The position numbers and the translations under genes are program-made. Positions 52,598-63,100 of a stretch of DNA of 64,000 nucleotides are shown piece after piece. The notes beneath the pieces were generated by a model. It ran no database searches and was not told where the DNA came from. It was given only the letters and a program-made list of their open reading frames with translations. The stretch is from an uncultured Pelagibacteraceae bacterium (lineage in GTDB: Bacteria; Pseudomonadota; Alphaproteobacteria; Pelagibacterales; Pelagibacteraceae), in contig CACJDW010000006.1 of assembly GCA_902592275.1 (NCBI GenBank), forward strand, positions 1-64,000, given 5' to 3'. Position 1 is the stretch's first letter. Every line of letters starts with the position of its first letter.

Positions 52598-55500
52598 ATG
52601 AGCGAAAAATTACTTGTTCCTGATATTGGTGACTTTGAAAATGTTGAGGTTATAGAGATACTTGTAAAACCTGGTGATCAAATTAAAGAAAATGATCCAA
52701 TAGTTACAATTGAAAGTGACAAATCAAGTGTTGAAATCCCTTCTACAATTGCTGGAAAAGTAGATAGTTTAGCAGTTAAAGTTGGTGATAAAGTTTCTAA
52801 AGGTGATTTATTGCTTAATCTTACATCATCACCAAAAACATCATCAGAAAGTACTCTTCCAAAAGATACAGAAAATATAATTAAACAAGCTGAAGAAGTA
52901 ATGGCTGAAAAAAAAGAGGAAGAAAAAATTATATCTCAACCAATAATTGAGAAAAAACAATCTACAATACAAGTGGTTAATGGGACTGATATTGATCCGC
53001 TTGAAACTCAAGATTGGTTGGAGTCTTTGTCAGCAGTTATTTCAAAAGATGGTAATCAAAGAGCTCATTTTTTGATTAAAGAACTAATTAACAAAGCTTA
53101 TCGAGAAGGAGCGAATATTCCTTATACTCAAAACACACCTTACATTAATACAATACCCCCAGAGGCTGAAGTAAAGTCTAGTGGTGATCAAAATATTGAA
53201 AGAAGAATTAGATCGTTAATTAGATGGAATGCAGCAGCGATGGTAGTTCGAGCAAATAAAAAACACCCTGAACTTGGTGGACACATTGGTACATTTGCAT
53301 CTGCTGCAACATTATACGATGTTGGCATGAACCATTTTTGGAGAGCAAAAAATAATAAATTTGGTGGAGATTTAGTTTATTTCCAAGGGCATAGTGCTCC
53401 AGGAATGTATGCAAGGGCATTCTTAGAAGGTAGATTAAATGAGAAACAATTAGATAGTTTTAGACAAGAGGTAAAGCCTGGAGGTCTATCGTCATATCCA
53501 CACCCATGGTTAATGCCAAAATTTTGGCAGTTCCCCACAGTATCGATGGGGTTAGGCCCGATGCTTGCTATATATCAAGCCAGATACATGAAATATTTAA
53601 TCAATAGAGGTTTGATTAAAGATGAAGGAAGAAAAGTGTGGGCCTTTTTAGGTGATGGAGAAATGGATGAGCCAGAGTCAATGGGAGCGATTGGGCTGGC
53701 TGCAAGAGAGAATTTAGATAATTTAATTTTTGTAATTAATTGCAATCTTCAAAGATTGGACGGTCCAGTTAGAGGTAATGGAAAAATTATTCAAGAACTT
53801 GAAGGAAGTTTTAGAGGATCTGGGTGGAATGTAATAAAGGTAATTTGGGGATCGTATTGGGACTCATTGATAGCCAACGATAAAACTGGTCAATTAGTAA
53901 AAATTATGAATGAGACAGTAGATGGTGAGTATCAAGCAATGAAAGCAAGAGACGGCGCTTATGTAAGAGAAAAGTTTTTTGGAAAATCCCCTGAAACATT
54001 AGAATTAGTTTCAAGCATGTCTGATAAAGATATATGGCGACTCAATAGAGGAGGACATGATCCTCATAAAGTTTTTGCTGCATATGATAAGGCAACTAAA
54101 AATAAAGGAAGCCCAACAGTAATTATTGCTAAAACTATTAAAGGTTATGGAATGGGAAAATCCGGTGAAAGTGTAAATACTACTCATCAAACTAAAAAAT
54201 TAGATGTTGATGACTTGATGTATTATAGAGATCGATTCGATGTTCCTTTAACAGATGAACAGGTAAGAAATATTGAATATTTTAAGCCTGATGAAAAATC
54301 ACCTGAAATAAAATATCTTAAAGAAAGAAGAATTAAATTAGGTGGATTTTTACCTGAACGATCTACTTTTGCAAAACCAATAAAAGCACCCTCAAAAGAT
54401 ATTTTTGATTTTATGAAAGTATCGACTGGTGAAAAAGAAATGTCCACTACAATGGCACTTGTGAGAATGCTAACTAATTTATTAAGAGATAAAAATATAT
54501 CTCCTAGATTAGTTCCAATTATTCCTGATGAAGCAAGAACATTTGGTATGGAAGGTTTTTTTCAAAAAATTGGAATTTATGCACATGAGGGGCAAAAATA
54601 TGAACCTGAAGATGCAGCTCAATTAAGTTCTTATAGAGAAGATAAAAGTGGTCAAGTTTTAGAGGAGGGTATTAATGAAGCAGGTGCTATGTCTTCATGG
54701 ATTGCTGCAGCCACAGCATACACTAATCATGATATCGAAATGATCCCAATTTATATTTTTTACTCAATGTTTGGTTTCCAACGAATAGGAGATCTAGCTT
54801 GGGCAGCTGGGGATAGTCAGGCTAGAGGATTTTTGGTAGGTGCAACAGCTGGAAGAACAACATTAGCTGGAGAAGGCTTACAACACCAGGATGGGCATAG
54901 TCATTTAATTGCATCAACTATTCCAAATTGTGTAACTTATGATCCTACATTTCATTATGAATTAGCGGTAATTTTTCGAGAAGGTTTAAGAAGAATGCAC
55001 GAGAAAAATGAGAATGTTTTTTATTATATTACAACAATGAATGAAAATTACTCACATCCAGAAATGCCAAAAGATAAAAATTGTGAGGAAGGCATTTTAA
55101 AGGGTATGTATAAAATAAAAGAATTTAATAAATACAAAAAAACTAAAATCCAACTTTTAGGATCAGGAACCATCTTAAGGGAAATGATTTCTGCTGCAGA
55201 GATTTTACAAAATGATTATCAAATTGACAGCGAGATATGGAGTGTAACAAGTTTTAATGAATTAAGAAAAGATGGAATGGAAGTAGAAAGATATAATCTT
55301 TTGAACCCAGATAAAGAACCTAAAAAATCTTATGTTGAGCAATGTCTGGGTCAAACAGAAGGCCCAATTATGGCTGCATCTGATTATATGAGAATGAATT
55401 CTGATCAAATCAGATCTTATACTAATAAAAGTTTTTATTCATTAGGAGCGGATGGTTTTGGAAGAAGTGATACAAGAAAAAATTTAAGAAAATTTTTTGA

Positions 55501-55636
55501 GGTAGATAAAGAACATTTGGTTGCTTACGGTTTAAGTATTTTGGCAAAAGAACAGCTTATAACTTCTAAATATGCAAAAGATGCAATTAAGAAGTATAAT
55601 ATTGATACTAACAAACCAATGCCAACAAAATTATAA
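52598..55636 (+). CDS. aceE: Pyruvate dehydrogenase E1 (AceE type) with N-terminal lipoyl domain
   Basis: 1012 residues. Residues 1-75 are a full lipoyl domain (VPDIGDFENVEVIE, lipoyl-lysine K42 in ESDKSSVEIP), then a charged linker (about 80-130). From about 135 the homodimeric E1 follows: DWLESLSAVISKDG, GGHIGTFASAATLYDVG, YFQGHSAPGMYARAFLEGRL, the TPP motif FLGDGEMDEPE with INCN about 30 residues later, and LAGEGLQHQDGHSH. The E1 part alone is about the usual 880-890 residues. It decarboxylates pyruvate. The lipoyl domain is normally on E2; E1 carrying one is unusual. aceF begins in the stop codon (TAATG). Confidence 0.93.
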   Translation: MSEKLLVPDIGDFENVEVIEILVKPGDQIKENDPIVTIESDKSSVEIPSTIAGKVDSLAVKVGDKVSKGDLLLNLTSSPKTSSESTLPKDTENIIKQAEEVMAEKKEEEKIISQPIIEKKQSTIQVVNGTDIDPLETQDWLESLSAVISKDGNQRAHFLIKELINKAYREGANIPYTQNTPYINTIPPEAEVKSSGDQNIERRIRSLIRWNAAAMVVRANKKHPELGGHIGTFASAATLYDVGMNHFWRAKNNKFGGDLVYFQGHSAPGMYARAFLEGRLNEKQLDSFRQEVKPGGLSSYPHPWLMPKFWQFPTVSMGLGPMLAIYQARYMKYLINRGLIKDEGRKVWAFLGDGEMDEPESMGAIGLAARENLDNLIFVINCNLQRLDGPVRGNGKIIQELEGSFRGSGWNVIKVIWGSYWDSLIANDKTGQLVKIMNETVDGEYQAMKARDGAYVREKFFGKSPETLELVSSMSDKDIWRLNRGGHDPHKVFAAYDKATKNKGSPTVIIAKTIKGYGMGKSGESVNTTHQTKKLDVDDLMYYRDRFDVPLTDEQVRNIEYFKPDEKSPEIKYLKERRIKLGGFLPERSTFAKPIKAPSKDIFDFMKVSTGEKEMSTTMALVRMLTNLLRDKNISPRLVPIIPDEARTFGMEGFFQKIGIYAHEGQKYEPEDAAQLSSYREDKSGQVLEEGINEAGAMSSWIAAATAYTNHDIEMIPIYIFYSMFGFQRIGDLAWAAGDSQARGFLVGATAGRTTLAGEGLQHQDGHSHLIASTIPNCVTYDPTFHYELAVIFREGLRRMHEKNENVFYYITTMNENYSHPEMPKDKNCEEGILKGMYKIKEFNKYKKTKIQLLGSGTILREMISAAEILQNDYQIDSEIWSVTSFNELRKDGMEVERYNLLNPDKEPKKSYVEQCLGQTEGPIMAASDYMRMNSDQIRSYTNKSFYSLGADGFGRSDTRKNLRKFFEVDKEHLVAYGLSILAKEQLITSKYAKDAIKKYNIDTNKPMPTKL

Positions 55637-56898
55637 TGTCAGAAACTGAGATTAAAGTACCTAATATTGGAGATTTTAAAGATGTTGAGGTTATTGAGGT
55701 ATTAGTTACCGAAGGTCAATCAATTAAAAAAAATGATGCCCTAATAACAATTGAAAGTGATAAATCTAGCGTAGAAATACCATCAAATTTAAAAGGTAAA
55801 ATTAAAAATTTAAAAATAAAAGTAGGAGACAAAGTTTCTGAGGGCGACTTAATTTTAACTTTAGATAGTGATACAGAAGTTAAAAAGGAAGAGGTTAAAG
55901 AAAAACCAGAAATTGAAAAAGAGTCAAAAAATATTGAGGTAATAAAACCTGAAATCCAAGAAAAAACATTTTCTAAAAATAATATTTCAGACATTTCATC
56001 TGCAAGTCCAAAAGCTAGAAAATTTGCTAGAGAACTTGGTGTAGATATTAATCAAGTAGCAGGAAGTCAAAAAGATGGCAGAGTTGTTGAAGATGATATT
56101 AAAAAATTTGTTTCATCTAATTCAAAAAATAACGTTGTAGTAAAAGATAGTAAACCAGATAAAATTAAAAACGAATTTGAACATTCTGATTTTGGTGAAA
56201 TAGAAATTAAAGACATACCAAGAGTAAAAAAATTATCATCAAAATATCTTACAAATTCATGGACAACAATTCCTCATGTTACAAATCATGATGAAGCCGA
56301 CATAACGGAGATGGAAAGTTTTAGAAGTTCATTAACAGATATGTATACTGGAGAAAAAATTAAAATTACACCTCTAGCATTTATAATAAAGGCTTTAGTT
56401 GCATCTCTTAAGAAATTTCCTAGTTTTAATTCTTCTATCGATGAAATTGAGACTGGAAAAATGACTTTAAAAAAATATTACCATATTGGGATAGCAGTTG
56501 ATACGCCAAATGGATTAATGGTTCCAAAAATAAGAAATGCAAATAACAAAAAAATTTCTCTGATTAGTAAAGAATTAAAAGAGGTAAGTGAACTTTGTAG
56601 AAATTTAAAAATTGATAAAAAAGAATTGTTTGGCGGCTCGATGACGATTACTAGTTTAGGTGGCATAGGAGGTTCATTTTTTACTCCTATAATTAATTAT
56701 CCTGAAGTTGCTATATTAGGAGTAGGAAGATCGGAAAAAAAACAAATTTTTATGAATGGAAAGTTTCAAACTAGGACTATGCTGCCAATTTCTTTATCTT
56801 ATGATCACAGAATTATTGATGGTGCAGAAGCAGCTAGGTTTAATAATGATCTAAAAGAAAACTTAGGCAAAAATTTTGCCTATAAACTAGCTGTCTAA
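55636..56898 (+). CDS. aceF: Pyruvate dehydrogenase E2, dihydrolipoyl acetyltransferase
   Basis: 420 residues. One lipoyl domain (1-76, K43 in ESDKSSVEIPS), a Lys/Glu-rich linker, an E1/E3-binding domain (SSASPKARKFARELGVDINQ to about 158) and the CoA-acetyltransferase core from about 190. The catalytic His is H391 in SYDHRIIDGAEAARF. The first 30 residues are very like those of the E1 lipoyl domain, suggesting duplication. The lpd (E3) gene is not in the window. Confidence 0.95.
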   Translation: MSETEIKVPNIGDFKDVEVIEVLVTEGQSIKKNDALITIESDKSSVEIPSNLKGKIKNLKIKVGDKVSEGDLILTLDSDTEVKKEEVKEKPEIEKESKNIEVIKPEIQEKTFSKNNISDISSASPKARKFARELGVDINQVAGSQKDGRVVEDDIKKFVSSNSKNNVVVKDSKPDKIKNEFEHSDFGEIEIKDIPRVKKLSSKYLTNSWTTIPHVTNHDEADITEMESFRSSLTDMYTGEKIKITPLAFIIKALVASLKKFPSFNSSIDEIETGKMTLKKYYHIGIAVDTPNGLMVPKIRNANNKKISLISKELKEVSELCRNLKIDKKELFGGSMTITSLGGIGGSFFTPIINYPEVAILGVGRSEKKQIFMNGKFQTRTMLPISLSYDHRIIDGAEAARFNNDLKENLGKNFAYKLAV

Positions 56899-56904
56899 TT
56901 AAAA

Positions 56905-57798
56905 ATGAGTAAATCCATATCATTATTTAGTGCCTTATTGTGCACTTTTATTTGGGGAACAACTTTTGTTGCCCAAGATACGGGCATGGATAATATTGGC
57001 CCTTTTACATTTAATGCTGTGAGGTTTTTTGTTGGTTTTCTAGCCATAATTCCACTTATGATTTTATTTGAATTAAAAAATTTTAAATCAGAATTTAAAT
57101 TAGATAAAAAAACTTTCATAATTTATTCATTATTAATTGGAATTTCTTTATTTTTAGGCTCAGCACTACAACAAGTTGCTTTGCTTTATACAGATGTTGC
57201 AAATGCTGCGTTTTTTACAATTTTTTATGTGCCAATGGTACCGATTATCATTTTTTTGTTTGGTAAAAAATCAATGCATTGGAGTGTATGGCCTTCTGTA
57301 GTTCTATGTTTAATTGGAGGATATTTATTAACAAATTTTCATGATGCAACAGTAAGATTAGGAGATACTTTAGTTGTTCTCGGAGCTCTATTTTGGAGTA
57401 CTCATATCATTTTTACTGGGATCATTATAACTAAATACAATCTGCCACTTACCTTAGGAGCTGCGCAGACTTTAATTGTGGCTATTTTTTCATTTATAAT
57501 TGGAATTATTTATGAAGAATTTATTTTCAGCAATATTTTAATGGAAATTTATTCAATTTTATATGCGGGTATATTGTCTGGTGGATTTGCATTTGTATTA
57601 CAAATTTATGCCCAGCGTAATATTACTCCAGCACCTGCAGCTATAATTTTTTCTCTTGAAGGTGTATTTGCGACTATAGCTGCTTGGTTTATTTTAAATC
57701 AAATTCTAGATGTTAATAATTTACTTGGATGCTTTTTTATTCTATGCGGAGTTCTCTTGTCTCAATTACTGCCTTTAATTAAAAAGAAATATACTTAA
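56905..57798 (+). CDS. EamA/DMT-family transporter
   Basis: 297 residues, about ten membrane helices in two EamA repeats: LCTFIWGTTFVAQDTGMDNI near the start and FAFVLQIYAQRNITPAPAAI near the end (SLEGVFATIAAWFILNQ). Such proteins export or import amino acids and metabolites; substrate unknown. 6 bases after aceF, and overlapping the convergent uppP by 4 bases. Confidence 0.87.
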   Translation: MSKSISLFSALLCTFIWGTTFVAQDTGMDNIGPFTFNAVRFFVGFLAIIPLMILFELKNFKSEFKLDKKTFIIYSLLIGISLFLGSALQQVALLYTDVANAAFFTIFYVPMVPIIIFLFGKKSMHWSVWPSVVLCLIGGYLLTNFHDATVRLGDTLVVLGALFWSTHIIFTGIIITKYNLPLTLGAAQTLIVAIFSFIIGIIYEEFIFSNILMEIYSILYAGILSGGFAFVLQIYAQRNITPAPAAIIFSLEGVFATIAAWFILNQILDVNNLLGCFFILCGVLLSQLLPLIKKKYT

Positions 57799-58559
57799 TA
57801 AATTAAACTAAATAAAATTAAAGCGATTATTATTCTATAAATTACAAACGCATTCATTGAAAATTTATTTATATAAATTAAAAAGAATTTAACAGTTAAA
57901 AAAGAAAAAATAAAAGAAGATATAATTCCAATAACAACTAAGTAATTAAACTGGATTGATTGTTCAAAAACATCTTTTAAGCTTAAGACACTAGCTCCAG
58001 CCAATGCTGGGATTGAAAGTAAAAAAGATATCTTACTTGAATCTACTCTATTAAATTTTAAAATTCTCGCTGCTGTTATAGTAATTCCTGCCCTACTCAC
58101 TCCGGGTACAAGTGAGAAAATTTGGAAAACACCTATAAATATTATTGACTGAAAATTTAAATTTGAAGAAATTTTTTTATCGAATCGATTTTTGTCTGTG
58201 ATGTATAAAATTATTGCGAATATAAAAGTAGTCCAAGCAATGACTTCTAAATTTCTTAACTGATAAATTAAATTTGTACTATAAAGTATGTATCCAACAA
58301 TTATTAATGGAATAGATCCTAATACAATTAAATTTAAAATTCTTTTATTTTTTCTGATATCAAACAACTCATCTTTAAAAAAATAAATTATTGCTATTAG
58401 AGAACCTAGATGGAGGCTGATATCAATAAGTAAAGAACTAGATTTAAATTCATATAAAGTAGAAACCAAAATTAAATGAGCAGAGGAACTAATAGGAAGA
58501 AATTCAGATATTCCTTGAATTGCAGAGAGAATTAAAACTTCTATAATATTTTGAAACAT
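57795..58559 (-). CDS. uppP: Undecaprenyl-diphosphatase UppP
   Basis: 254 residues, seven to eight membrane helices. IQGISEFLPISSSAHLILV and SLVPGVSRAGITITAARIL are the two signature motifs (Glu in motif 1, the PGxSRxG in motif 2). It recycles undecaprenyl pyrophosphate for peptidoglycan synthesis. Slightly shorter than the usual 265-275 residues. Monocistronic, divergent from gltD. Confidence 0.94.
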   Translation of the reverse strand: MFQNIIEVLILSAIQGISEFLPISSSAHLILVSTLYEFKSSSLLIDISLHLGSLIAIIYFFKDELFDIRKNKRILNLIVLGSIPLIIVGYILYSTNLIYQLRNLEVIAWTTFIFAIILYITDKNRFDKKISSNLNFQSIIFIGVFQIFSLVPGVSRAGITITAARILKFNRVDSSKISFLLSIPALAGASVLSLKDVFEQSIQFNYLVVIGIISSFIFSFLTVKFFLIYINKFSMNAFVIYRIIIALILFSLIY

Positions 58560-58742
58560 TATTTCTTCGTAACTTATAAAGTATTTATTTAAAACAATTC
58601 GATTTAAGCATAATAGCTATGCAATAATTAAAAACTTGTTCATTGGCGCTAATAATTTAAAAATTAAGGTAAATATGTATGACCTATTTTATGCTTTATA
58701 TACATAAATCAGGGTATATTTTGCCGAAACTTAAATAATATT

Positions 58743-60182
58743 ATGCCAGATAAAATGCTTAAATTTGTTAAAATAGGTCAACAAACTCCACCTAAAAGAG
58801 AAGTTGATACCAGAAAGAAAGATTTTAACGAAATTTATGACGAGTATATCAATGAAAAAGCCAAGGAACAGTCAAGTAGATGTTCTCAATGTGGAGTACC
58901 TTTTTGCCAAGTTCATTGTCCTCTAAGTAACAACATTCCAGATTGGCTTAAACTCACAGCAGAGGGAAGATTAAAAGAGGCGTATGAATTATCCCAAAGT
59001 ACAAACAATATGCCTGAAGTTTGTGGCCGAATTTGCCCCCAAGATAGATTGTGCGAGGGAAATTGTGTAATTGAACAGTCTGGTCATGGAACAGTAACTA
59101 TTGGATCAGTAGAAAAATATATTACAGATAATGCTTGGGCTGAGGGCTGGGTAAAACCAATTAAGGTAACAAATGAAAAAAATCAAAGCGTAGGAATTAT
59201 AGGAGCAGGTCCTGCTGGTTTAGCTGCTGCAGAACAATTAAGAAAAAATGGGTATAAAATTACTGTCTACGATAGATATGATAGAGCAGGAGGATTATTA
59301 ATTTATGGAATTCCAAATTTTAAATTAGAAAAAGAAGTTGTAGAGCGAAGAACAAAACTCTTAAAGGATGGAGGAATTGAATTTGTTCAAAATTTTGAAG
59401 TTGGTAAGGATGCAAGCTTAGATCAATTGAGAAAAAAACACGATGCAATTTTAATTGCTACAGGAGTTTATAAAGCAAGAGAAGTAAACTTACCTGGAAA
59501 TGATCTTGATAATATTTTTCCTGCAATGGATTTTTTAACAGCATCTAATAAGAAAGGTCTAGGAGATGATGTTGAGTTGTTTGATAAAGGAATTTTAAAC
59601 GCAGAAGGTAAAGACATTGTTGTAATCGGTGGAGGTGACACAGCAATGGATTGTGTAAGAACTTCTATAAGACAGAAGGCAAAATCTGTTAAATGTTTGT
59701 ATAGAAGAGATAAAGAAAATATGCCAGGATCTGCTAGAGAAGTTGCAAATGCAGAAGAAGAAGGTGTTGAGTTTGTTTGGTTATCAAGTCCTAAAGAATT
59801 TAAAGGTACAAATAAGGTAGAAAAAATAATTGTAGATCAAATTAAATTAGGTGATCCAGATGAGACAGGAAGAAGAAAGCCACAAGTACAAGAAGGCTCA
59901 AGTTATGAAACAAAAGCAGATATGGTCATCAAAGCACTAGGTTTTGATCCTGAGGATTTACCAAATTTATTTGATAGTAGTGAATTACAAGTAACAAAGT
60001 GGGGAACTATTAAAACAGATTTTGATACTATGGAAACGAATATTAAAGGGGTATTTGCTGCTGGCGATATAGTTAGAGGGGCTTCATTAGTTGTTTGGGC
60101 GATAAAAGATGGAAGAGATGCAGCAGCATCAATTAAAACTTATCTAGAGAGTAAAACTAAAGTGGAAAAAAGAGTGGCTTAA
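58743..60182 (+). CDS. gltD: Glutamate synthase small subunit
   Basis: 479 residues. The N-terminal 4Fe-4S part has CSQCGVPFCQVHCPLSNNIPDW and CGRICPQDRLCEGNC; then FAD-binding GIIGAGPAGLAAAEQL and NADPH-binding VVIGGGDTAMDCVRTS, ending FAAGDIVRGASLVVWAIKDG. It feeds NADPH electrons to GltB. The 183-base spacer upstream holds no gene and no clear motif. The stop shares one base with the gltB start (TAATG). gltD before gltB is the reverse of enterobacteria. Confidence 0.95.
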   Translation: MPDKMLKFVKIGQQTPPKREVDTRKKDFNEIYDEYINEKAKEQSSRCSQCGVPFCQVHCPLSNNIPDWLKLTAEGRLKEAYELSQSTNNMPEVCGRICPQDRLCEGNCVIEQSGHGTVTIGSVEKYITDNAWAEGWVKPIKVTNEKNQSVGIIGAGPAGLAAAEQLRKNGYKITVYDRYDRAGGLLIYGIPNFKLEKEVVERRTKLLKDGGIEFVQNFEVGKDASLDQLRKKHDAILIATGVYKAREVNLPGNDLDNIFPAMDFLTASNKKGLGDDVELFDKGILNAEGKDIVVIGGGDTAMDCVRTSIRQKAKSVKCLYRRDKENMPGSAREVANAEEEGVEFVWLSSPKEFKGTNKVEKIIVDQIKLGDPDETGRRKPQVQEGSSYETKADMVIKALGFDPEDLPNLFDSSELQVTKWGTIKTDFDTMETNIKGVFAAGDIVRGASLVVWAIKDGRDAAASIKTYLESKTKVEKRVA

Positions 60183-63100
60183 TGGAAAATTATAAAAAGA
60201 ACCTTCACCTTTTGAAAGAAAATAATGTTTATTCAGAAGACATGGAGCATGATGCTTGTGGTGTTGGCATAATTGCATCAACTGAAGGTAAAAAATCTCG
60301 TAAAGTTGTAGAGTATGGTATTGAAGCGTTAAAAGCAGTTTGGCATAGAGGCGCTGTAGATGCCGATGGGAAAACTGGTGACGGAGCTGGAATTCATGTT
60401 GAAATACCAAAAGATTTCTTCATTGAAAAGATAGAAGTGACAGGACACTCACATGACAATTCTGAAATATGTGTGGGTATGATATTTCTGCCTCGGAATG
60501 ATTACGCAGCGCAAGAAAGTTGCAAAACTATTGTAGAAAGTGAATTAACAAAAAATGATTTTAGTATTTACGGTTGGAGACAAGTTCCTGTTAATCCAAA
60601 AGTTTTAGGAGAAAAGGCATTCCAAACAATGCCTGAAATTATCCAAGTATTGTTTAAACCTTATAATCCAGAATTAACAAATAAAGATTTAGAGAGAAAA
60701 ATTTATGAAACTAGAAGAAAGATAGAAAATGAAGCTTTTAAAAAATCTTTAAACAATTTTTATATTTGTTCATTGAGTTCTAAATCTATCATTTACAAGG
60801 GGATGTTTTTAGCTGAAGCTATCTCAGATTTCTACCTTGATTTAAAAGATGAGAGATTTGTTTCAAGGTTTGCTATTTTTCATCAAAGATTTTCAACAAA
60901 TACAGCGCCTAGCTGGAATTTAGCTCAACCCTTTAGAGCTATAGCGCATAATGGAGAAATAAATACTTATAGAGGAAATAAAAATTGGATGAAAGTTCAT
61001 GAACAAGAGATGAACAGTCCCCTTTTTGACGATGTTGAGAACTTAAAACCTGTTATACAACAGGGAGCATCAGACTCTGCTGCATTAGACAATGTTTTTG
61101 AATTATTAAATATATCTGGTCAGCCTGCGCCTTTGGCGAAGCTCATGTTAGTTCCAGACGCATGGTCTAAAAAAAATAAAACTCTACCAAAAGATCACCA
61201 ACAATTATTTAATTTTTTAAACAGTACAATGGAGCCATGGGATGGACCAGCTGCTATTGCTGGAACTGACAATGAGTGGGTTATAGCTGCAAATGATAGA
61301 AATGGATTAAGACCTTTAAGATACGCAATTACAAAAGACAAATTATTATTTGCAGGTTCTGAAACAGGAATGATTGAATTAAATGAAAAAAGAATTTTGT
61401 CAAAGGGAAGATTGGGTCCGGGGGAAATAATTGGAGTTAGAATAGAAAAAGGTAAAGTATTTACAAACAAGCAAATAAAAGATTATTTAGCCAAAGAGTA
61501 TAAACACTTTAATTCACAAATTATCGACCTAGATGACAAGTTAACTATTTCAGATGAAAAAAATTCTTTTTCGGGAGATGATTTAAGAAGAAGGCAATAT
61601 ACTTTTGGAATAAGTCTAGAAGATCTTGAGCTCATACTGCATCCTATGGCAGAAGATGCTAAAGAAGCAACTGGATCTATGGGGGATGATACACCATTGG
61701 CTGTTTTGTCAGATAGGTATAGACCATTGTACCATTTTTTTAGACAAAATTTTAGTCAAGTCACAAACCCACCAATAGACTCTTTAAGAGAAAACAAGGT
61801 TATGAGTTTGAAAACAAGATTTGGAAATCTTGGAAATATTTTAAATTTTGATAATTTAACAAAGCAAAATATTTATGTTTTAAATAGTCCAATATTATCA
61901 AATTCTCAGTTTGAAAAATTTATAAATTTTTTTGGTAACAATTCATCTATAATTGATTGTACTTTTTCTGAGGAAGAAACTTTATTTGATTCAATTAAAA
62001 AAATTCAAAAAGAAGCTGAAATTGCAGTAAGACAGGGAGTTACTCAATTGATTTTAAGTGACAAAGAGCTTTCTAGCTTAAAACTTCCAATACCAATGCT
62101 TTTAGCAGTTGGATCAATTAATTCATTCCTTATTGAAAAAAAACTAAGAGGATATGTATCAATAAATGTTCAATCTGGAGAGGCTTTAGATACACACTCT
62201 TTTGCAACCTTAATAGGAGTTGGAGCAACTACTGTAAATCCATACTTAGCATTTGATAGTTTATTTCAGCGTCATGAAAAGAAATTATTTGGTCAATTTA
62301 GCTTTGATGAATGTGTAGAGAGATACATAAAATCAGTAAACGCAGGTTTATTAAAGATCATGTCTAAGATGGGTATTTCAGTTCTAAGTTCTTATAGAGG
62401 TGGATGTAACTTTGAAACAGTAGGTTTAAGTAGAACAATTGTTGCAGATTATTTTCCAGGAGTTGTCTCTAAAATTTCAGGTATTGGACTTACGGGTATA
62501 GAGAAAAAAATTAGAGAAATACATAAAGAGGCATTCGAAAGTTCTGAAACTATATTGCCGATAGGCGGTATATATAGATATCGTAAAAATGGTGAAACTC
62601 ATCAATATCAAGGAAAATTAATTCATTTACTTCAAAGTGCAGTAGGATCTAATTCTTATGATGCCTATAAAAGATATGCGGATGGAATATACAGCTTACC
62701 ACCTATTAATCTTAGAGACTTAATTGATTTCAGAGAAAAAAAATTAAGTGGGCCAATAGATATTTCTGAGGTTGAGCCAATAGAAAATATTTTAAAAAGA
62801 TTTGGAAGTGGTAGCATGTCTCATGGAGCTTTATCAAAAGAGGCGCATGAAACTTTGGCAACTGGTATGAATAGGATTAAAGGCGCTTCATGTAGTGGAG
62901 AGGGCGGTGAAGATGCAAGTAGATTTAAAGTTTTAGATAATGGTGACAGTGCAAACTCTAGAGTTAAACAAATAGCTTCTGCAAGATTTGGAGTTACAGT
63001 TAATTATCTTAATAATTGTAATGAGATAGAAATTAAAATTGCACAAGGCGCTAAACCTGGAGAGGGAGGTCAGCTACCAGGATTTAAAGTTACAGAGGAG

